Shown here piece after piece: positions 52,462-63,210 of a stretch of DNA of 64,000 bases; within the stretch, counting starts at the first letter, position 1; every line of letters starts with the position of its first letter. The stretch lies in contig DBBV01000011.1 in NCBI GenBank assembly GCA_002292375.1, forward strand, positions 1 through 64,000, in the 5' to 3' direction. A program made the position numbers and the translations under genes. Origin of the DNA: Methylococcaceae bacterium UBA975. GTDB lineage: Bacteria > Pseudomonadota > Gammaproteobacteria > Methylococcales > Cycloclasticaceae. Below the pieces are notes generated by a model, which worked only from the letters and a program-made list of their open reading frames with translations, ran no database searches and was not told the DNA's origin.

Positions 52462-52487
52462 TAGCACTCTCTTTAGTCGAGTGCTAA
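52461..52487 (+). promoter_or_regulatory. CIRCE operator (HrcA binding site)
   Basis: TTAGCACTC-N9-GAGTGCTAA is a perfect CIRCE inverted repeat. It overlaps the -10 end of the groESL promoter and lies about 104 nt before the groES ATG. It implies an HrcA repressor in this genome. Many gammaproteobacteria rely on RpoH alone, so this is informative about lineage. Confidence 0.95.
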
Positions 52488-52591
52488 TAACGGCATGAAG
52501 ACACTATTTTTTTATCAGTCAGGGGTTGATATAAAAAAACACCGCCCCATATATTGAAGAGCTAATTTTTTAACAACAGGAGATTTAATAC

Positions 52592-52879
52592 ATGAATTTA
52601 CGTCCATTAAACGATCGCGTGATTATTAAACGTGTAGAAGAAGAAGCAGTAAGTGCTGGTGGTATCGTACTTCCAGACTCTGCAAAAGAAAAACCAAGCC
52701 GTGGCGAAGTGCTTGCTGTAGGGAAAGGCGCAACAAATAGTAAAGGCGAACGTACACCGATGGCAGTTAAAGTTGGCGATAATGTACTATTCGGCAAATA
52801 CTCTGGCAGCGAAGTAGAAGTTGACGGCGACGAATTACTCGTGATGCGTGAAGACGACATCATCGCAGTAGTCGAATAA
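52592..52879 (+). CDS. groES: Co-chaperonin GroES
   Basis: The 95-residue lid protein of the GroEL chamber begins [40 protein letters not shown]. The mobile loop is the AGGIVL stretch, and it ends [17 protein letters not shown] lies before the ATG. It is the first gene of the groESL operon, under the CIRCE operator. Confidence 0.99.
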   Translation: MNLRPLNDRVIIKRVEEEAVSAGGIVLPDSAKEKPSRGEVLAVGKGATNSKGERTPMAVKVGDNVLFGKYSGSEVEVDGDELLVMREDDIIAVVE

Positions 52880-52893
52880 AGCTGTAGCAATTA

Positions 52894-52909
52894 GAAGCAT
52901 TTTTGCTTC
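52894..52909 (+). promoter_or_regulatory. Hairpin between groES and groEL
   Basis: GAAGCA-TTTT-TGCTTC forms a 6-bp stem in the 69-nt gap between the two genes. No T run follows, so it is not a terminator; it may mark an mRNA processing or stability site. Confidence 0.45.
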
Positions 52910-52933
52910 CAATTCATTGAAATAAGTATTTAA

Positions 52934-54607
<1,674 letters not shown>

Positions 54608-54630
54608 GTCGACTTTTCCACTGTAAGTAT

Positions 54631-54661
54631 AAAAACCCCGCGCTAAGCGGGGTTTTTTTTT
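54631..54661 (+). terminator. Rho-independent terminator after groEL
   Basis: CCCCGC-GCTAA-GCGGGG forms a 6-bp all-GC stem between an A run and a run of nine T residues. It ends the groESL transcript. Confidence 0.92.
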
Positions 54662-54754
54662 GCGCGGGTAAGGGACTGGTTATTTTAGGATTATCAGCTA
54701 CACTCAAAATAGCACTGAAGGCAATTAATACTATAACTATAAAGGGACGTGATT

Positions 54755-55090
54755 ATGTTAGAAGAAAAAACGGATGCCATGTATGCATACCTAAGAAACG
54801 AAGATATTGCAGCCTTTAATGAAGGCCGTAAAAAGGGCGAGCCGGTCGATCTGAGAAATGCCAAATTCAGGGCATTTGACATGCGCGGCGCCGAGTTATC
54901 GGGTTTAGATTTATCGGGTAGTTATTTTAAAAATACCGATTTAAGAGGCGCAGATTTACGTGGTTGCAATCTAGATGGTTGTAGTTTGCTGAACGCTAAA
55001 ATAAGCGGCGTGTATTTTCCACCTGAACTAAGCGCAGAAGAAATTAAACTCTCACTAACGCAGGGCACGCGATTGCGTATGAAACGCTAA
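54755..55090 (+). CDS. Pentapeptide-repeat protein
   Basis: The 111-residue product starts at ATG 54755, with AGGGA 8 nt upstream; a GTG 6 nt earlier is too close to that site. After a short acidic-helical N terminus come about eight pentapeptide repeats of the A(D/N)LxG type: DLRNAKFRAFDMRGAELSGL, then DLSGSYFKNTDLRGADLRGC and NLDGCSLLNAKISG. These form a right-handed beta helix. The tail is VYFPPELSAEEIKLSL, a phrase seen in other short members. Its function is unknown; some pentapeptide proteins mimic DNA, but this one is small. Confidence 0.85.
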   Translation: MLEEKTDAMYAYLRNEDIAAFNEGRKKGEPVDLRNAKFRAFDMRGAELSGLDLSGSYFKNTDLRGADLRGCNLDGCSLLNAKISGVYFPPELSAEEIKLSLTQGTRLRMKR

Positions 55091-55170
55091 TTCGTCACGC
55101 GTTTCACTTAATCAAACCGAGTGGTAATGATACACTCTTCACATTACAAACTAGGTGAAGAGGTCGTGTT

Positions 55171-55920
55171 ATGGCAGGGCACAGTAAGTGGGCAAATATC
55201 CGTTTTCGAAAAGGCGCGCAAGATGCCAAGCGGGGAAAGCTATTCACCAAACTTATTCGCGAAATAACGGTTGCTACCAAAGCCGGCGGTGCCGATCCCG
55301 ATAATAATCCTCGCTTAAGAAGCGCGATTGATAAAGGCTTATCAAATAATATGAAGCGCGATACGATAGACACCGCTATTAAAAAAGGCAGTGGATCGAT
55401 TGATGCTGAGCATTTTGATGAAGTGCGCTATGAAGGCTACGGCCCAGCAGGCGCAGCCGTTATGGTGGACTGTTTAACGGATAATAAAAACCGCACCGTC
55501 GCAGAAGTACGACACGCCTTTAATAAAAGTGGGGGTAATCTTGGCACCAGTGGCTCGGTTGATTATATGTTCCAGCAGGTGGGTGCTATCAATTTACCGG
55601 CTGAGTTGGACGAGGACAGTCTGATGGAAGTGGCTTTAGACGCGGGTGCAGATGATGTGGTAACGCATGGCGATGGCTCATTCGAAGTGCTCACCCAACC
55701 GCAAGACTTTATAGTCGTGCGTGACGCCTTGCTTCAAGCCAACTTTGTGCCAGAATACGCCGAAGTAACGCAGCGCGCTGATAACTTAACCCCGATAGAG
55801 GCAAAAGAGGCTGAAAAACTTCTTCGACTATTGGACGCATTAGAAGATTTAGATGATGTGCAAAACGTGTATTCAAACGCAGACATTCCTGAACAAGCGA
55901 TGGAAACCGATGCGAATTAG
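55171..55920 (+). CDS. yebC: YebC/PmpR-family regulatory protein
   Basis: The 249-residue protein begins MAGHSKWANIRFRKGAQDAKRGKLFTKLIREITVA, the invariant YebC start. It has NPRLRSAIDKGLSNNMKRDTIDTAIKKG and the central YEGYGPAGAAVMVDCLTDNKNRT. YebC members act as transcription regulators or, as recently shown for the TACO1/YebC family, help translation of proline stretches. It precedes ruvC by 13 nt, in the order usual for gammaproteobacteria. Confidence 0.97.
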   Translation: MAGHSKWANIRFRKGAQDAKRGKLFTKLIREITVATKAGGADPDNNPRLRSAIDKGLSNNMKRDTIDTAIKKGSGSIDAEHFDEVRYEGYGPAGAAVMVDCLTDNKNRTVAEVRHAFNKSGGNLGTSGSVDYMFQQVGAINLPAELDEDSLMEVALDAGADDVVTHGDGSFEVLTQPQDFIVVRDALLQANFVPEYAEVTQRADNLTPIEAKEAEKLLRLLDALEDLDDVQNVYSNADIPEQAMETDAN

Positions 55921-55933
55921 GCGGGGTAGTTAG

Positions 55934-56425
55934 GTGCGTATCTTAGGTATTGACCCTGGTTCGCGCGTCACCGGTTACGGTATTATTGATGTATCCGGCC
56001 GTATCGCAAAATATGTTGACAGTGGCTGCGTTCGAACAGGTGCGGGTGACTTGCCAGAGCGGCTAAAGAAAATTCATTTAGGGGTTCGTGAAATAGTACA
56101 ACACTACCAGCCACAAGAAATGGCGATAGAACAAGTTTTTATGCATAAAAGTGCCGGTTCTGCGTTAAAGTTAGGTCAGGCTCGAGCTGCCGCCATGTGT
56201 GCGGTTTTTGACCACGACATTACGGTATATGAATACGCCGCACGGCAAATCAAACAAGCTTTAGTGGGCAAGGGCAGTGCAGATAAAACGCAGGTACAAC
56301 ATATGGTGAAAATTTTATTAAAACTAAAAGGCGATCCGCAAATGGACGCGAGTGATGCCTTGGCCGTAGCGCTTTGCCACATGCATACCCATCAAACCTA
56401 TTTGGCCACCCAGGCCTTGTCATGA
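55934..56425 (+). CDS. ruvC: Holliday junction resolvase RuvC
   Basis: The 163-residue endonuclease starts with GTG and reads [20 protein letters not shown], with the first catalytic Asp in [32 protein letters not shown] holds the catalytic Glu, and [15 protein letters not shown] the two last Asp residues. It resolves Holliday junctions made by RuvAB branch migration. Its stop overlaps the ruvA start. Confidence 0.98.
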   Translation: MRILGIDPGSRVTGYGIIDVSGRIAKYVDSGCVRTGAGDLPERLKKIHLGVREIVQHYQPQEMAIEQVFMHKSAGSALKLGQARAAAMCAVFDHDITVYEYAARQIKQALVGKGSADKTQVQHMVKILLKLKGDPQMDASDALAVALCHMHTHQTYLATQALS

Positions 56426-57021
56426 TCGGTTTTATTCGAGGTTTGGTGCACGAAAAGCAAGCGCCATTGGTGGTGGTGGATGTTAATGGTGTGGGTTATG
56501 ACATAGAAACGCCCATGTCCAGTTTTTTTAGCTTACCGGCAGCGGGCGAGCAGGTGTTATTGCGCACACATCTAGTGGTGCGAGAAGATGCGCATATTTT
56601 GTACGGCTTTTTAAGCGAGCAGGAACGTGCGTTATTTAGAGACCTCATTAAAGTGAATGGGGTAGGGCCCAAAGTGGCCTTAGGTATTTTATCGGGCATG
56701 GGCGTGGCAGATTTTTGTTCTTGTATCAGTGATAACAATGTTACTGCCTTGGTACGTTTGCCGGGAATTGGTAAAAAAACAGCCGAACGTCTGATCATTG
56801 ATATGCGTGATCGCTTGCCAGAACAAACGGTTGGCGGCTCGTTGCCAACAACCGGTACGCAAGCGGCCATGATGTCAGCTAAAGAAGAGGCTATCAGCGC
56901 TTTGGTTGCCTTGGGGTATAAGCCACAGGAGGCGGATAAACGGGTACAAGCAGTCGCCAACGAAGACGATAACAGTGAACAGATCATCCGCGCCGCGTTG
57001 CAAGCGGCGGTCAAACGATAA
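56422..57021 (+). CDS. ruvA: Holliday junction branch-migration protein RuvA
   Basis: The 199-residue protein starts at ATG 56422, overlapping the ruvC stop (ATGA); an earlier in-frame ATG at 56374 would add residues not found in RuvA. It reads [32 protein letters not shown], with the helix-hairpin-helix [19 protein letters not shown] and [21 protein letters not shown]-terminal RuvB-binding domain follows ([17 protein letters not shown]). It binds the four-way junction. Confidence 0.98.
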   Translation: MIGFIRGLVHEKQAPLVVVDVNGVGYDIETPMSSFFSLPAAGEQVLLRTHLVVREDAHILYGFLSEQERALFRDLIKVNGVGPKVALGILSGMGVADFCSCISDNNVTALVRLPGIGKKTAERLIIDMRDRLPEQTVGGSLPTTGTQAAMMSAKEEAISALVALGYKPQEADKRVQAVANEDDNSEQIIRAALQAAVKR

Positions 57022-57033
57022 GACGCATTAATT

Positions 57034-58086
57034 ATGATAGAAAGTGACCGGTTAATAAGTTCTGATAATTTACTAGATGATGAAGCGGTAGATCGCGCGA
57101 TTCGTCCCAAGACGTTGTCTGAGTATATTGGCCAGCCAACGATTTGTGAGCAGATGGAGATTTTTATGTCGGCGGCAAAAGGCCGCTCTGAACCCTTAGA
57201 TCACGTGCTTATTTTTGGCCCACCGGGGCTGGGAAAAACGACCTTATCGCACATCATTGCAAATGAAATGGGCGTTAATTTGAGACAAACTTCAGGGCCG
57301 GTGCTTGAAAAGGCGGGTGACCTGGCTGCGCTACTGACAAACCTTGAAGAAGGCGATGTGCTGTTTATTGATGAAATACATCGCTTGAGCACCGTAGTAG
57401 AAGAAATCCTCTACCCAGCGATGGAAGACTTTCAATTAGACATTATGATCGGAGAAGGTCCGGCTGCGCGTTCAATAAAGTTGGACCTACCGCCGTTTAC
57501 CTTAGTCGGTGCCACCACGCGAGCGGGATTACTGACCTCGCCCTTACGTGACCGTTTTGGCATTACGCAACGCTTAGAGTTTTACAATAACGAGGATTTG
57601 TCAAAAATCGTTAAACGTTCGATGAGTATTTTAGCCCTAACAGCGGGTGAAAATGGCGCCGAAGAAATCGCCGTGCGATCACGCGGAACGCCGCGTATTG
57701 CCAACCGACTACTTCGTCGTGTGCGTGATTATGCTGATGTTAAAGGGGATGGCACCATCACCGCCGATATTGCTAAAAAGGCATTGCAAATGCTTGATGT
57801 AGATGAAAGTGGTTTTGATAAATTAGACCGGCGTTTGCTCAGTATTTTGATCGAAACCTTCGATGGTGGTCCTGTCGGCGTAGAGAGCCTAGCCGCGGCG
57901 CTCAGCGAGGAACGGGGGACCGTAGAAGACGTGTTAGAACCCTATTTGATCCAAAAGGGTTACATTATTCGAACACCACGCGGGCGTATGGCCACTCGTC
58001 ACGCGTATCAACACTTAGGCTTAAAAGTACCGACCCATCAGCAAGTGCAAACAACACTTAACGATGATGTGTTTGGTGACTCATAA
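57034..58086 (+). CDS. ruvB: Holliday junction helicase RuvB
   Basis: The 350-residue AAA+ motor begins [34 protein letters not shown]. It has Walker A in [21 protein letters not shown], Walker B in [11 protein letters not shown], sensor I in [21 protein letters not shown] and arginine finger region following. The C-terminal winged helix ends in [18 protein letters not shown]. It drives branch migration with RuvA. It lies 12 nt after ruvA. Confidence 0.99.
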   Translation: MIESDRLISSDNLLDDEAVDRAIRPKTLSEYIGQPTICEQMEIFMSAAKGRSEPLDHVLIFGPPGLGKTTLSHIIANEMGVNLRQTSGPVLEKAGDLAALLTNLEEGDVLFIDEIHRLSTVVEEILYPAMEDFQLDIMIGEGPAARSIKLDLPPFTLVGATTRAGLLTSPLRDRFGITQRLEFYNNEDLSKIVKRSMSILALTAGENGAEEIAVRSRGTPRIANRLLRRVRDYADVKGDGTITADIAKKALQMLDVDESGFDKLDRRLLSILIETFDGGPVGVESLAAALSEERGTVEDVLEPYLIQKGYIIRTPRGRMATRHAYQHLGLKVPTHQQVQTTLNDDVFGDS

Positions 58087-58103
58087 GATAAATTACCAAC
58101 CGT

Positions 58104-58514
58104 ATGCAGCAGTGTCCTCACGAATGGCCGATTAGAATCTACTATGAAGATACCGATATGCAAGGTATTGTCTATTACGCCAATTACTTAAAATATTTAG
58201 AGCGGGCGCGTACTGAGTTTTTACGCCAACGGGGTGTTGAGCAAGATGCGTTAATAGAAAACCACCAGTTAGCCTTTGCCGTTCGAACGGTGCAAATGGA
58301 GTACCTAAAGCCGGCAAAATTTAATGATCAATTAATCGTGCAAACACGGGTGGAAACCTTTAAAAGCGCCTCATTAATTTTTCATCAAAGCATTATACGT
58401 AATGACCCTAATCATGAAATAATAAACACAGCCAACATTAAGGTCGCGTGCTTAGATGCCGACACTATGCGGGTTAAAGTTATCCCTAAAACACTTATTG
58501 AGCGACTCTTATGA
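58104..58514 (+). CDS. ybgC: Tol-Pal system acyl-CoA thioesterase YbgC
   Basis: The 136-residue hotdog-fold thioesterase has WPIRIYYEDTDMQGIVYYANYLKYLERARTEFLRQRG, with the catalytic Asp in EDTDMQG, and VRTVQMEYLKPAKFNDQLIVQT. It hydrolyses acyl-CoA thioesters and is usually the first gene of the tol-pal operon. Its stop overlaps the tolQ start (ATGA). Length is normal. Confidence 0.96.
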   Translation: MQQCPHEWPIRIYYEDTDMQGIVYYANYLKYLERARTEFLRQRGVEQDALIENHQLAFAVRTVQMEYLKPAKFNDQLIVQTRVETFKSASLIFHQSIIRNDPNHEIINTANIKVACLDADTMRVKVIPKTLIERLL

Positions 58515-59203
58515 CCACAGATTTATCCATTGTTCACCTTATCAGCCAAGCAGGGCCAATCGTAAAATTGGTCATGCTCATGTTGGTGATTGCATCCCTG
58601 GTTTCATGGATGTTTATATTTGCAAAATATAAAGAATTTAAAGTGGCACTCGAGGTGACCAATACCTTTGAAAAACGATTTTGGTCCGGTATCGAATTGA
58701 ACGAGCTCGCGCGGCAAGTTGGCTCAGATCATTACCGCCGTTCAGGAATGGAAAGCATTTTTCATATGGGGTTTCAGGAGTATAAACGGCTGAAAGAACA
58801 AAAGGGGATGGAACCGATGCATGTTGTCGAAGGTGCTCGCCGCGCAATGCAGGCGCAATACACCCGAGAAATGGATTTAATTGATAACCACCTGCCATTT
58901 CTAGCGACCGTGGGCTCTACTAGCCCGTACGTCGGTTTATTTGGCACCGTTTGGGGAATCATGAGCTCATTTCAAGCCTTAGGTAATGTAAAGCAGGCAA
59001 CCTTAGCGCTAGTGGCGCCGGGTATTTCAGAAGCCTTGGTGGCAACGGCTATGGGCTTGTTTGCCGCGATTCCTGCGGTGGTTGCGTATAACCGTTTTTC
59101 AACCAATGCAGATCGATTAGCGAGTCGTTACGAAACGTTCATGGACGACTTTACCTCGGTATTACAACGCCAGGCGCACCTTAGCATGGAAGAAAACAAG
59201 TAA
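58511..59203 (+). CDS. tolQ: Tol-Pal system protein TolQ
   Basis: The 230-residue inner-membrane protein has three membrane helices (about 15-36, 135-157 and 170-192). It shares the proton-channel core of ExbB and MotA: HLPFLATVGSTSPYVGLFGTVWGIMSSFQAL and VAPGISEALVATAMGLFAAIPAVVAYNRF. It forms the motor with TolR and drives TolA during cell division and outer-membrane constriction. It overlaps ybgC and tolR at both ends. Confidence 0.98.
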   Translation: MTTDLSIVHLISQAGPIVKLVMLMLVIASLVSWMFIFAKYKEFKVALEVTNTFEKRFWSGIELNELARQVGSDHYRRSGMESIFHMGFQEYKRLKEQKGMEPMHVVEGARRAMQAQYTREMDLIDNHLPFLATVGSTSPYVGLFGTVWGIMSSFQALGNVKQATLALVAPGISEALVATAMGLFAAIPAVVAYNRFSTNADRLASRYETFMDDFTSVLQRQAHLSMEENK

Positions 59204-59622
59204 TGGCACGTAGCTCTAAACGTAAACCGATGGGGGAGATTAACGTTGTGCCGTATATCGACGTGATGCTCGTGCTATTGATTATTTTTATGATCACCGC
59301 GCCACTCATTCAACAAGGGGTCGAAATAGACTTACCGCAGGCCAATGCAAACCCAGTGGCTGACAATAATATCCAGCCCTTAGTGGTCACGGTAGATAAA
59401 CAAGGGCGCTACTTTTTAGATGTAGGCGAAAACACCGAGCAAGCGATCTCCACCGATACCTTGCAGTTAAAAGTCGCGGCGGTTTTACGTAATCAACCAA
59501 CCACAGCAGTGATGATTCGGGGTGACAAAGGTGTCGCCTATGGTGAAGTCGTACGCGCGATGACAACACTCCAAGCCGCGGGTGTGCCAAGTGTGGGCCT
59601 GTTGACTGACCCAGATAATTAG
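59203..59622 (+). CDS. tolR: Tol-Pal system protein TolR
   Basis: The 139-residue protein has one membrane helix (about 17-37) with the proton-binding Asp in INVVPYIDVMLVLLIIFMIT, preceded by SKRKPMGE. The periplasmic domain has VEIDLPQAN and VMIRGDKGVAYGEVVRAMTTLQAAGV. It is the ExbD-like partner of TolQ. Its first base overlaps the last base of the tolQ stop codon (TAATG). Confidence 0.98.
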   Translation: MARSSKRKPMGEINVVPYIDVMLVLLIIFMITAPLIQQGVEIDLPQANANPVADNNIQPLVVTVDKQGRYFLDVGENTEQAISTDTLQLKVAAVLRNQPTTAVMIRGDKGVAYGEVVRAMTTLQAAGVPSVGLLTDPDN

Positions 59623-59631
59623 GTTCTCCCG

Positions 59632-60558
59632 ATGCTTGATTTAGTAAAAAAACACCCCTTAGCCAGCCTGTTGTCGCTGGTTTTGCACTTGGTTTTAATT
59701 GGATTTTTTATATTTAGTACCAGTTTTAATGAACCAGAAAGTTTAATCGCGCCACCTGTGCCGATTGTTAAAGCCACGGTGATTGATGATTCAAAGATTA
59801 AGGCAGAAGCAGAAAAGTTAAAGAATCATGAGCGTGAAAAACAGCAACAAGAAAAGAAGCGTTTAGATGACTTAAAAAACAAACGCTTGGCAGAAGAAAA
59901 GAAACTGGCGGACTTAAAGAAAAAGCAGGCATTAGAACAGCAAAAACTTGAACAACAAAAGGCTGAGCAAGCGGCCTCGGCCGCCAAGATAAAAAAACAA
60001 CAAGCAATTGACGAAAAGAAAAAAACGGATGCTGCTAAACAACAGCTGATAGCCAAGGAAAAAGCAGCTAAAGAAAAAGCCATCAAAGAGAGGGCGGCTG
60101 AAGAAAAATTGGCAAAAGAGAAAGCTGCAAAAGAAAAAGCCGTAAAAGAAAAGTTAGCCAAGGAAAAAGCAGCGAAAGAAAAACTAGTCAAAGAGAAGGC
60201 AGCCAAAGAACAGGCAGCAAGAGAACGTGCACTGAGCGAGTTGGCTGAACAAGAAGAACAAGAAATGCGCGCACAAGAAGCGGTGGCTAGCTACAGTGGT
60301 CTCATCCGGCAAAAAGTTGAACGAAATTGGTTGCAACCGCCGGGTGATATTGCCGGACTGTCCTGTACTGTACGGGTTCGTTTAATACCAGGTGGTGATG
60401 TGATAGATGTTCAAGTTATCAAATCAAGCGGCAACACGTATTTTGATCGTTCGGTGGAATTGGCGACAAGGAAAGCGTCGCCCCTACCTTTACCGAATGA
60501 CCCCGCTATGTTTAATTATTTTAGAACGCTCGATTTTTATTTTAGGCCTGGAGGCTAA
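59632..60558 (+). CDS. tolA: Tol-Pal system protein TolA
   Basis: The 308-residue protein has an N-terminal membrane helix (about 10-28), a long Lys/Ala/Glu/Gln-rich helical domain (about 50-220; repeats such as KEKAAKEKAVKEKLAKEKAA) and a C-terminal domain from about 225. That domain has YSGLIRQKVERNWLQPPGDIAGLSCTVRVRLIPGGDV. It spans the periplasm and links the TolQR motor to Pal. The repeats make the DNA at 59.8-60.2 kb low in complexity. It lies 9 nt after tolR and 6 nt before tolB. Confidence 0.96.
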   Translation: MLDLVKKHPLASLLSLVLHLVLIGFFIFSTSFNEPESLIAPPVPIVKATVIDDSKIKAEAEKLKNHEREKQQQEKKRLDDLKNKRLAEEKKLADLKKKQALEQQKLEQQKAEQAASAAKIKKQQAIDEKKKTDAAKQQLIAKEKAAKEKAIKERAAEEKLAKEKAAKEKAVKEKLAKEKAAKEKLVKEKAAKEQAARERALSELAEQEEQEMRAQEAVASYSGLIRQKVERNWLQPPGDIAGLSCTVRVRLIPGGDVIDVQVIKSSGNTYFDRSVELATRKASPLPLPNDPAMFNYFRTLDFYFRPGG

Positions 60559-60564
60559 CAAGTA

Positions 60565-61863
60565 ATGAAAACAACGATTAAGCTAGTGTTGATGTGTATG
60601 CTTATGTATGCCTCAGCGGCATGGAGTGAGGCGCTTAAGATAGAAATTACGCAAGGTGTATCGTCGGCCCAACCGATTGCGATTGTGCCTTTTTCGAGCA
60701 CACAAGTGGTTACAGGCGTTGCCGTTGACGTGGCGCAAACCATCAGTGATGACCTAATGCGTAGCGGGCGATTTAAATCCCTATCCCGTTTCGATATGCT
60801 GGATAAGCCGTTTACAGCTGCGCAGGTCAATTTTCGCAATTGGCAAGCCCTGGGTCAGGATAATTTAGTGATCGGCGAGATAACGGAACAGGCCAACGGT
60901 ATGTTAGAGGTGCAGTTTCAGCTCTTTGATGTCTACAAAGGTGAGCAATTAATGGGCTTTAGCTTACCGGCAAATAAAACCGGATTGCGTGGTGCAGCCC
61001 ATCGAATTAGTGACTTGATTTATGAAAAGCTAACCGGGCAAAAAGGCGCTTTCAGCACGAGAATGGCCTACGTTACGTCAACAAAAAACCTAAACGGTAA
61101 ACACGAGTATAAAATTCAAGTAGCCGACGCAGATGGCTATGGGGCTAAAACCATCGTTACCTCGTCAGAACCGCTGATGTCACCAGCGTGGTCGCCGAGG
61201 GGCGATAAAATATCTTATGTGTCTTTTGAAGCAGGCCGATCATCGATTTATACGCAAACATTAAGGACCGGCGCGCGTGAAAAATTACAATCCTTTAAAG
61301 GCATTAATGGTGCGCCAGCTTGGTCACCTGATGGTAGTCAAATGGCGTTAACACTGTCTAAAGATGGCAGTGCGGATATCTATGTTTACAACGTTATAAG
61401 TCGGTCGTTTCGACGTTTAACCTACAGTTACGCGATTGATACCGAACCGAATTGGTCACCCGATGGCAGGGCTATTATTTTTACCTCAGACCGTGGTGGT
61501 AAACCACAAATTTATCGGATTGCTGCTAGCGGTGGTCAGGCTACGCGAGTGACATATGAAGGCGACTATAATGCACGTGCAAGCTATTCACCAGATGGAA
61601 AAAATATTGTTATGGTACACCGAGTTAATGGCCAGTACCGAGTAGCAACATTAGAACTAAAGACCGGTTTTGTCAGTATTTTGAGCGACGGACAACTAGA
61701 TGAATCACCCAGTTATGCGCCAAATGGCAGTATGATCTTATATTCAACAAATGATAGTTTTAAATCTATTCTAGCTGCGGTATCATCTGATGGAAAAGTA
61801 CGTCAAAAACTTCGCCTCCAAGGTGGAGAGGTTCGAGAACCGGCTTGGTCACCTTTTAAATAA
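60565..61863 (+). CDS. tolB: Tol-Pal system translocation protein TolB
   Basis: The 432-residue periplasmic protein has a signal peptide (residues 4-21, ending ASAAWS), an N-terminal domain with QPIAIVPFSSTQVVTGVAVDVAQTISDDLMRSGRF and a beta propeller built of SPDG repeats (APAWSPDGSQMALTLSKDG, PNWSPDGRAIIFTSDRGGKPQIYRI). It binds Pal and TolA. All propeller blades expected for the family appear, and length is normal. It precedes pal by 16 nt. Confidence 0.98.
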   Translation: MKTTIKLVLMCMLMYASAAWSEALKIEITQGVSSAQPIAIVPFSSTQVVTGVAVDVAQTISDDLMRSGRFKSLSRFDMLDKPFTAAQVNFRNWQALGQDNLVIGEITEQANGMLEVQFQLFDVYKGEQLMGFSLPANKTGLRGAAHRISDLIYEKLTGQKGAFSTRMAYVTSTKNLNGKHEYKIQVADADGYGAKTIVTSSEPLMSPAWSPRGDKISYVSFEAGRSSIYTQTLRTGAREKLQSFKGINGAPAWSPDGSQMALTLSKDGSADIYVYNVISRSFRRLTYSYAIDTEPNWSPDGRAIIFTSDRGGKPQIYRIAASGGQATRVTYEGDYNARASYSPDGKNIVMVHRVNGQYRVATLELKTGFVSILSDGQLDESPSYAPNGSMILYSTNDSFKSILAAVSSDGKVRQKLRLQGGEVREPAWSPFK

Positions 61864-61879
61864 CAACAGGAAATTTAAT

Positions 61880-62398
61880 ATGTACAAAAAATTATTGATG
61901 GGGCTTTTGCTCTCAACAACGCTAGCCGGCTGTAGTATGTTTGGCGGCGATGAACAGGACACTGATGGTTCAATGTCTGGTATGCATGACGGAGCTTCAA
62001 CGTCTGGCATGATGGATGGTAGCAATTACACAGGACACCCACTGGACAACCCAGCGAGCCCTTTATCGACTAAAGTGATTTACTTTGCGTTTGATAGCAG
62101 TGCTGTTGAACCACAATATGAAGCTGTATTGGCGGCACACGGTGCCTACTTAGCGGCTAATGCGGGCGTTTCAATTATTGTTGAAGGTCACGCAGACGAG
62201 CGCGGTACCCGCGAATACAACATCGCTCTAAGTGAAAGACGTGCTAAAACCGTACAAAACTTATTATCACTTCAAGGTGCCTCATCAAACCAGACTGAAG
62301 TTGTCGCAATGGGTGAAGAAAAACCTGCGGCTGCGGGTCATGATGAAAGTGCTTGGCATTTAAATCGTCGCGTTGAACTGATTTATCCAGCGCGTTGA
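61880..62398 (+). CDS. pal: Peptidoglycan-associated lipoprotein Pal
   Basis: The 172-residue outer-membrane lipoprotein starts at ATG 61880, with AGGAAA 9 nt upstream; a longer in-frame start inside tolB is rejected. It has a lipobox LAGCSMFGG, a Gly/Ser/Met-rich linker (GSMSGMHDGASTSGMMDG) and an OmpA-like domain with VIYFAFDSSAVEP, VEGHADERGTREYNIALSERRAKTVQNLL and NRRVELIYPAR. It binds peptidoglycan and TolB. The stop overlaps a TTG start of cpoB (TTGA). Confidence 0.97.
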   Translation: MYKKLLMGLLLSTTLAGCSMFGGDEQDTDGSMSGMHDGASTSGMMDGSNYTGHPLDNPASPLSTKVIYFAFDSSAVEPQYEAVLAAHGAYLAANAGVSIIVEGHADERGTREYNIALSERRAKTVQNLLSLQGASSNQTEVVAMGEEKPAAAGHDESAWHLNRRVELIYPAR

Positions 62399-63186
62399 TA
62401 GCAAAAAATATCTCTCGGCAGTTCGCTGTCATAGTGTTACTGAGTGGGGCTGCTTCGGCAGCCCTACCACCAGTAGTCGACGGCACAGGCCGGGTGACAA
62501 GCTCAGCTGTTACCGCACCTGCTGCTCCTGCATCCAGTATGTTGGGGCTTTATAACCGTTTAGAACAGTTACAAAATGAAGTGCAACAATTGCGTGGGCA
62601 AGTAGAAGAGCAAACGTATCTAATCGACAGCCTAAAAAAACGTCAGCGTGATTTATATTTAGACACTGATAGGCGCTTACAAGAACTAGAAACGGGTAAA
62701 CCGATCTCGTCGTCCAGCGCGCCGCCATCATCCTTATCGATGACAAACAATCAGGTCGTGCCAAGTAAGCAGCCAGCGTTGCCAACTAGCTCAACGGGTG
62801 GGCAAGATAAACAAGCCTATGAAGTCGCCTTTGGCAGTTTAAAATCCGGTCAATATCAACAGGCCATTAATCACTTTACGCAATTTGCTAGTGACTATCC
62901 TACAAGTAGTTATTTACCGAATGCCTTGTATTGGTTAGGCGAAGCCAGTTATGTCAATCGTGATTTTAAACGTGCCGAACACGAGTTTAATCAAGTGCTA
63001 GTGCAATTTCCTAGTCACTCAAAAGCCAAAGACGCGATGTTAAAAATAGGTTTTATCCAACACGAGAACAAACAAGTTAAGCAAGCACAACAGACCTTAA
63101 CTAACGTTGTAAAATCCTACCCAGGAACAACGGTTGCGCGTTTAGCCGAGCAACGTCTCGAAAAAATGCGTTTAGAAAAACCGTAA
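62395..63186 (+). CDS. cpoB: Cell division coordinator CpoB (YbgF)
   Basis: The 263-residue periplasmic protein starts at a TTG that overlaps the pal stop. It begins with a signal peptide (residues 10-22), then a coiled coil (about 48-95: LYNRLEQLQNEVQQLRGQVEEQTYLIDSLKKRQRDL) and TPR repeats (about 140-255: YEVAFGSLKSGQYQQAINHFTQFASDYPTSSYLPNALYWLGEASY and LVQFPSHSKAKDAMLKIGFIQ). It couples outer-membrane constriction to peptidoglycan synthesis. The order pal-cpoB-queE is as in Pseudomonas. Confidence 0.95.
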   Translation: MIAKNISRQFAVIVLLSGAASAALPPVVDGTGRVTSSAVTAPAAPASSMLGLYNRLEQLQNEVQQLRGQVEEQTYLIDSLKKRQRDLYLDTDRRLQELETGKPISSSSAPPSSLSMTNNQVVPSKQPALPTSSTGGQDKQAYEVAFGSLKSGQYQQAINHFTQFASDYPTSSYLPNALYWLGEASYVNRDFKRAEHEFNQVLVQFPSHSKAKDAMLKIGFIQHENKQVKQAQQTLTNVVKSYPGTTVARLAEQRLEKMRLEKP

Positions 63187-63210
63187 TTTTAAACCCCCCG
63201 TATTAAGCCC

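Noticed and set aside
59800..60240. AAG/GAA-rich repeated DNA resembling a tandem repeat
   Set aside because: It is the coding sequence of the Lys/Ala/Glu-rich helical domain of TolA, not a separate repeat element.
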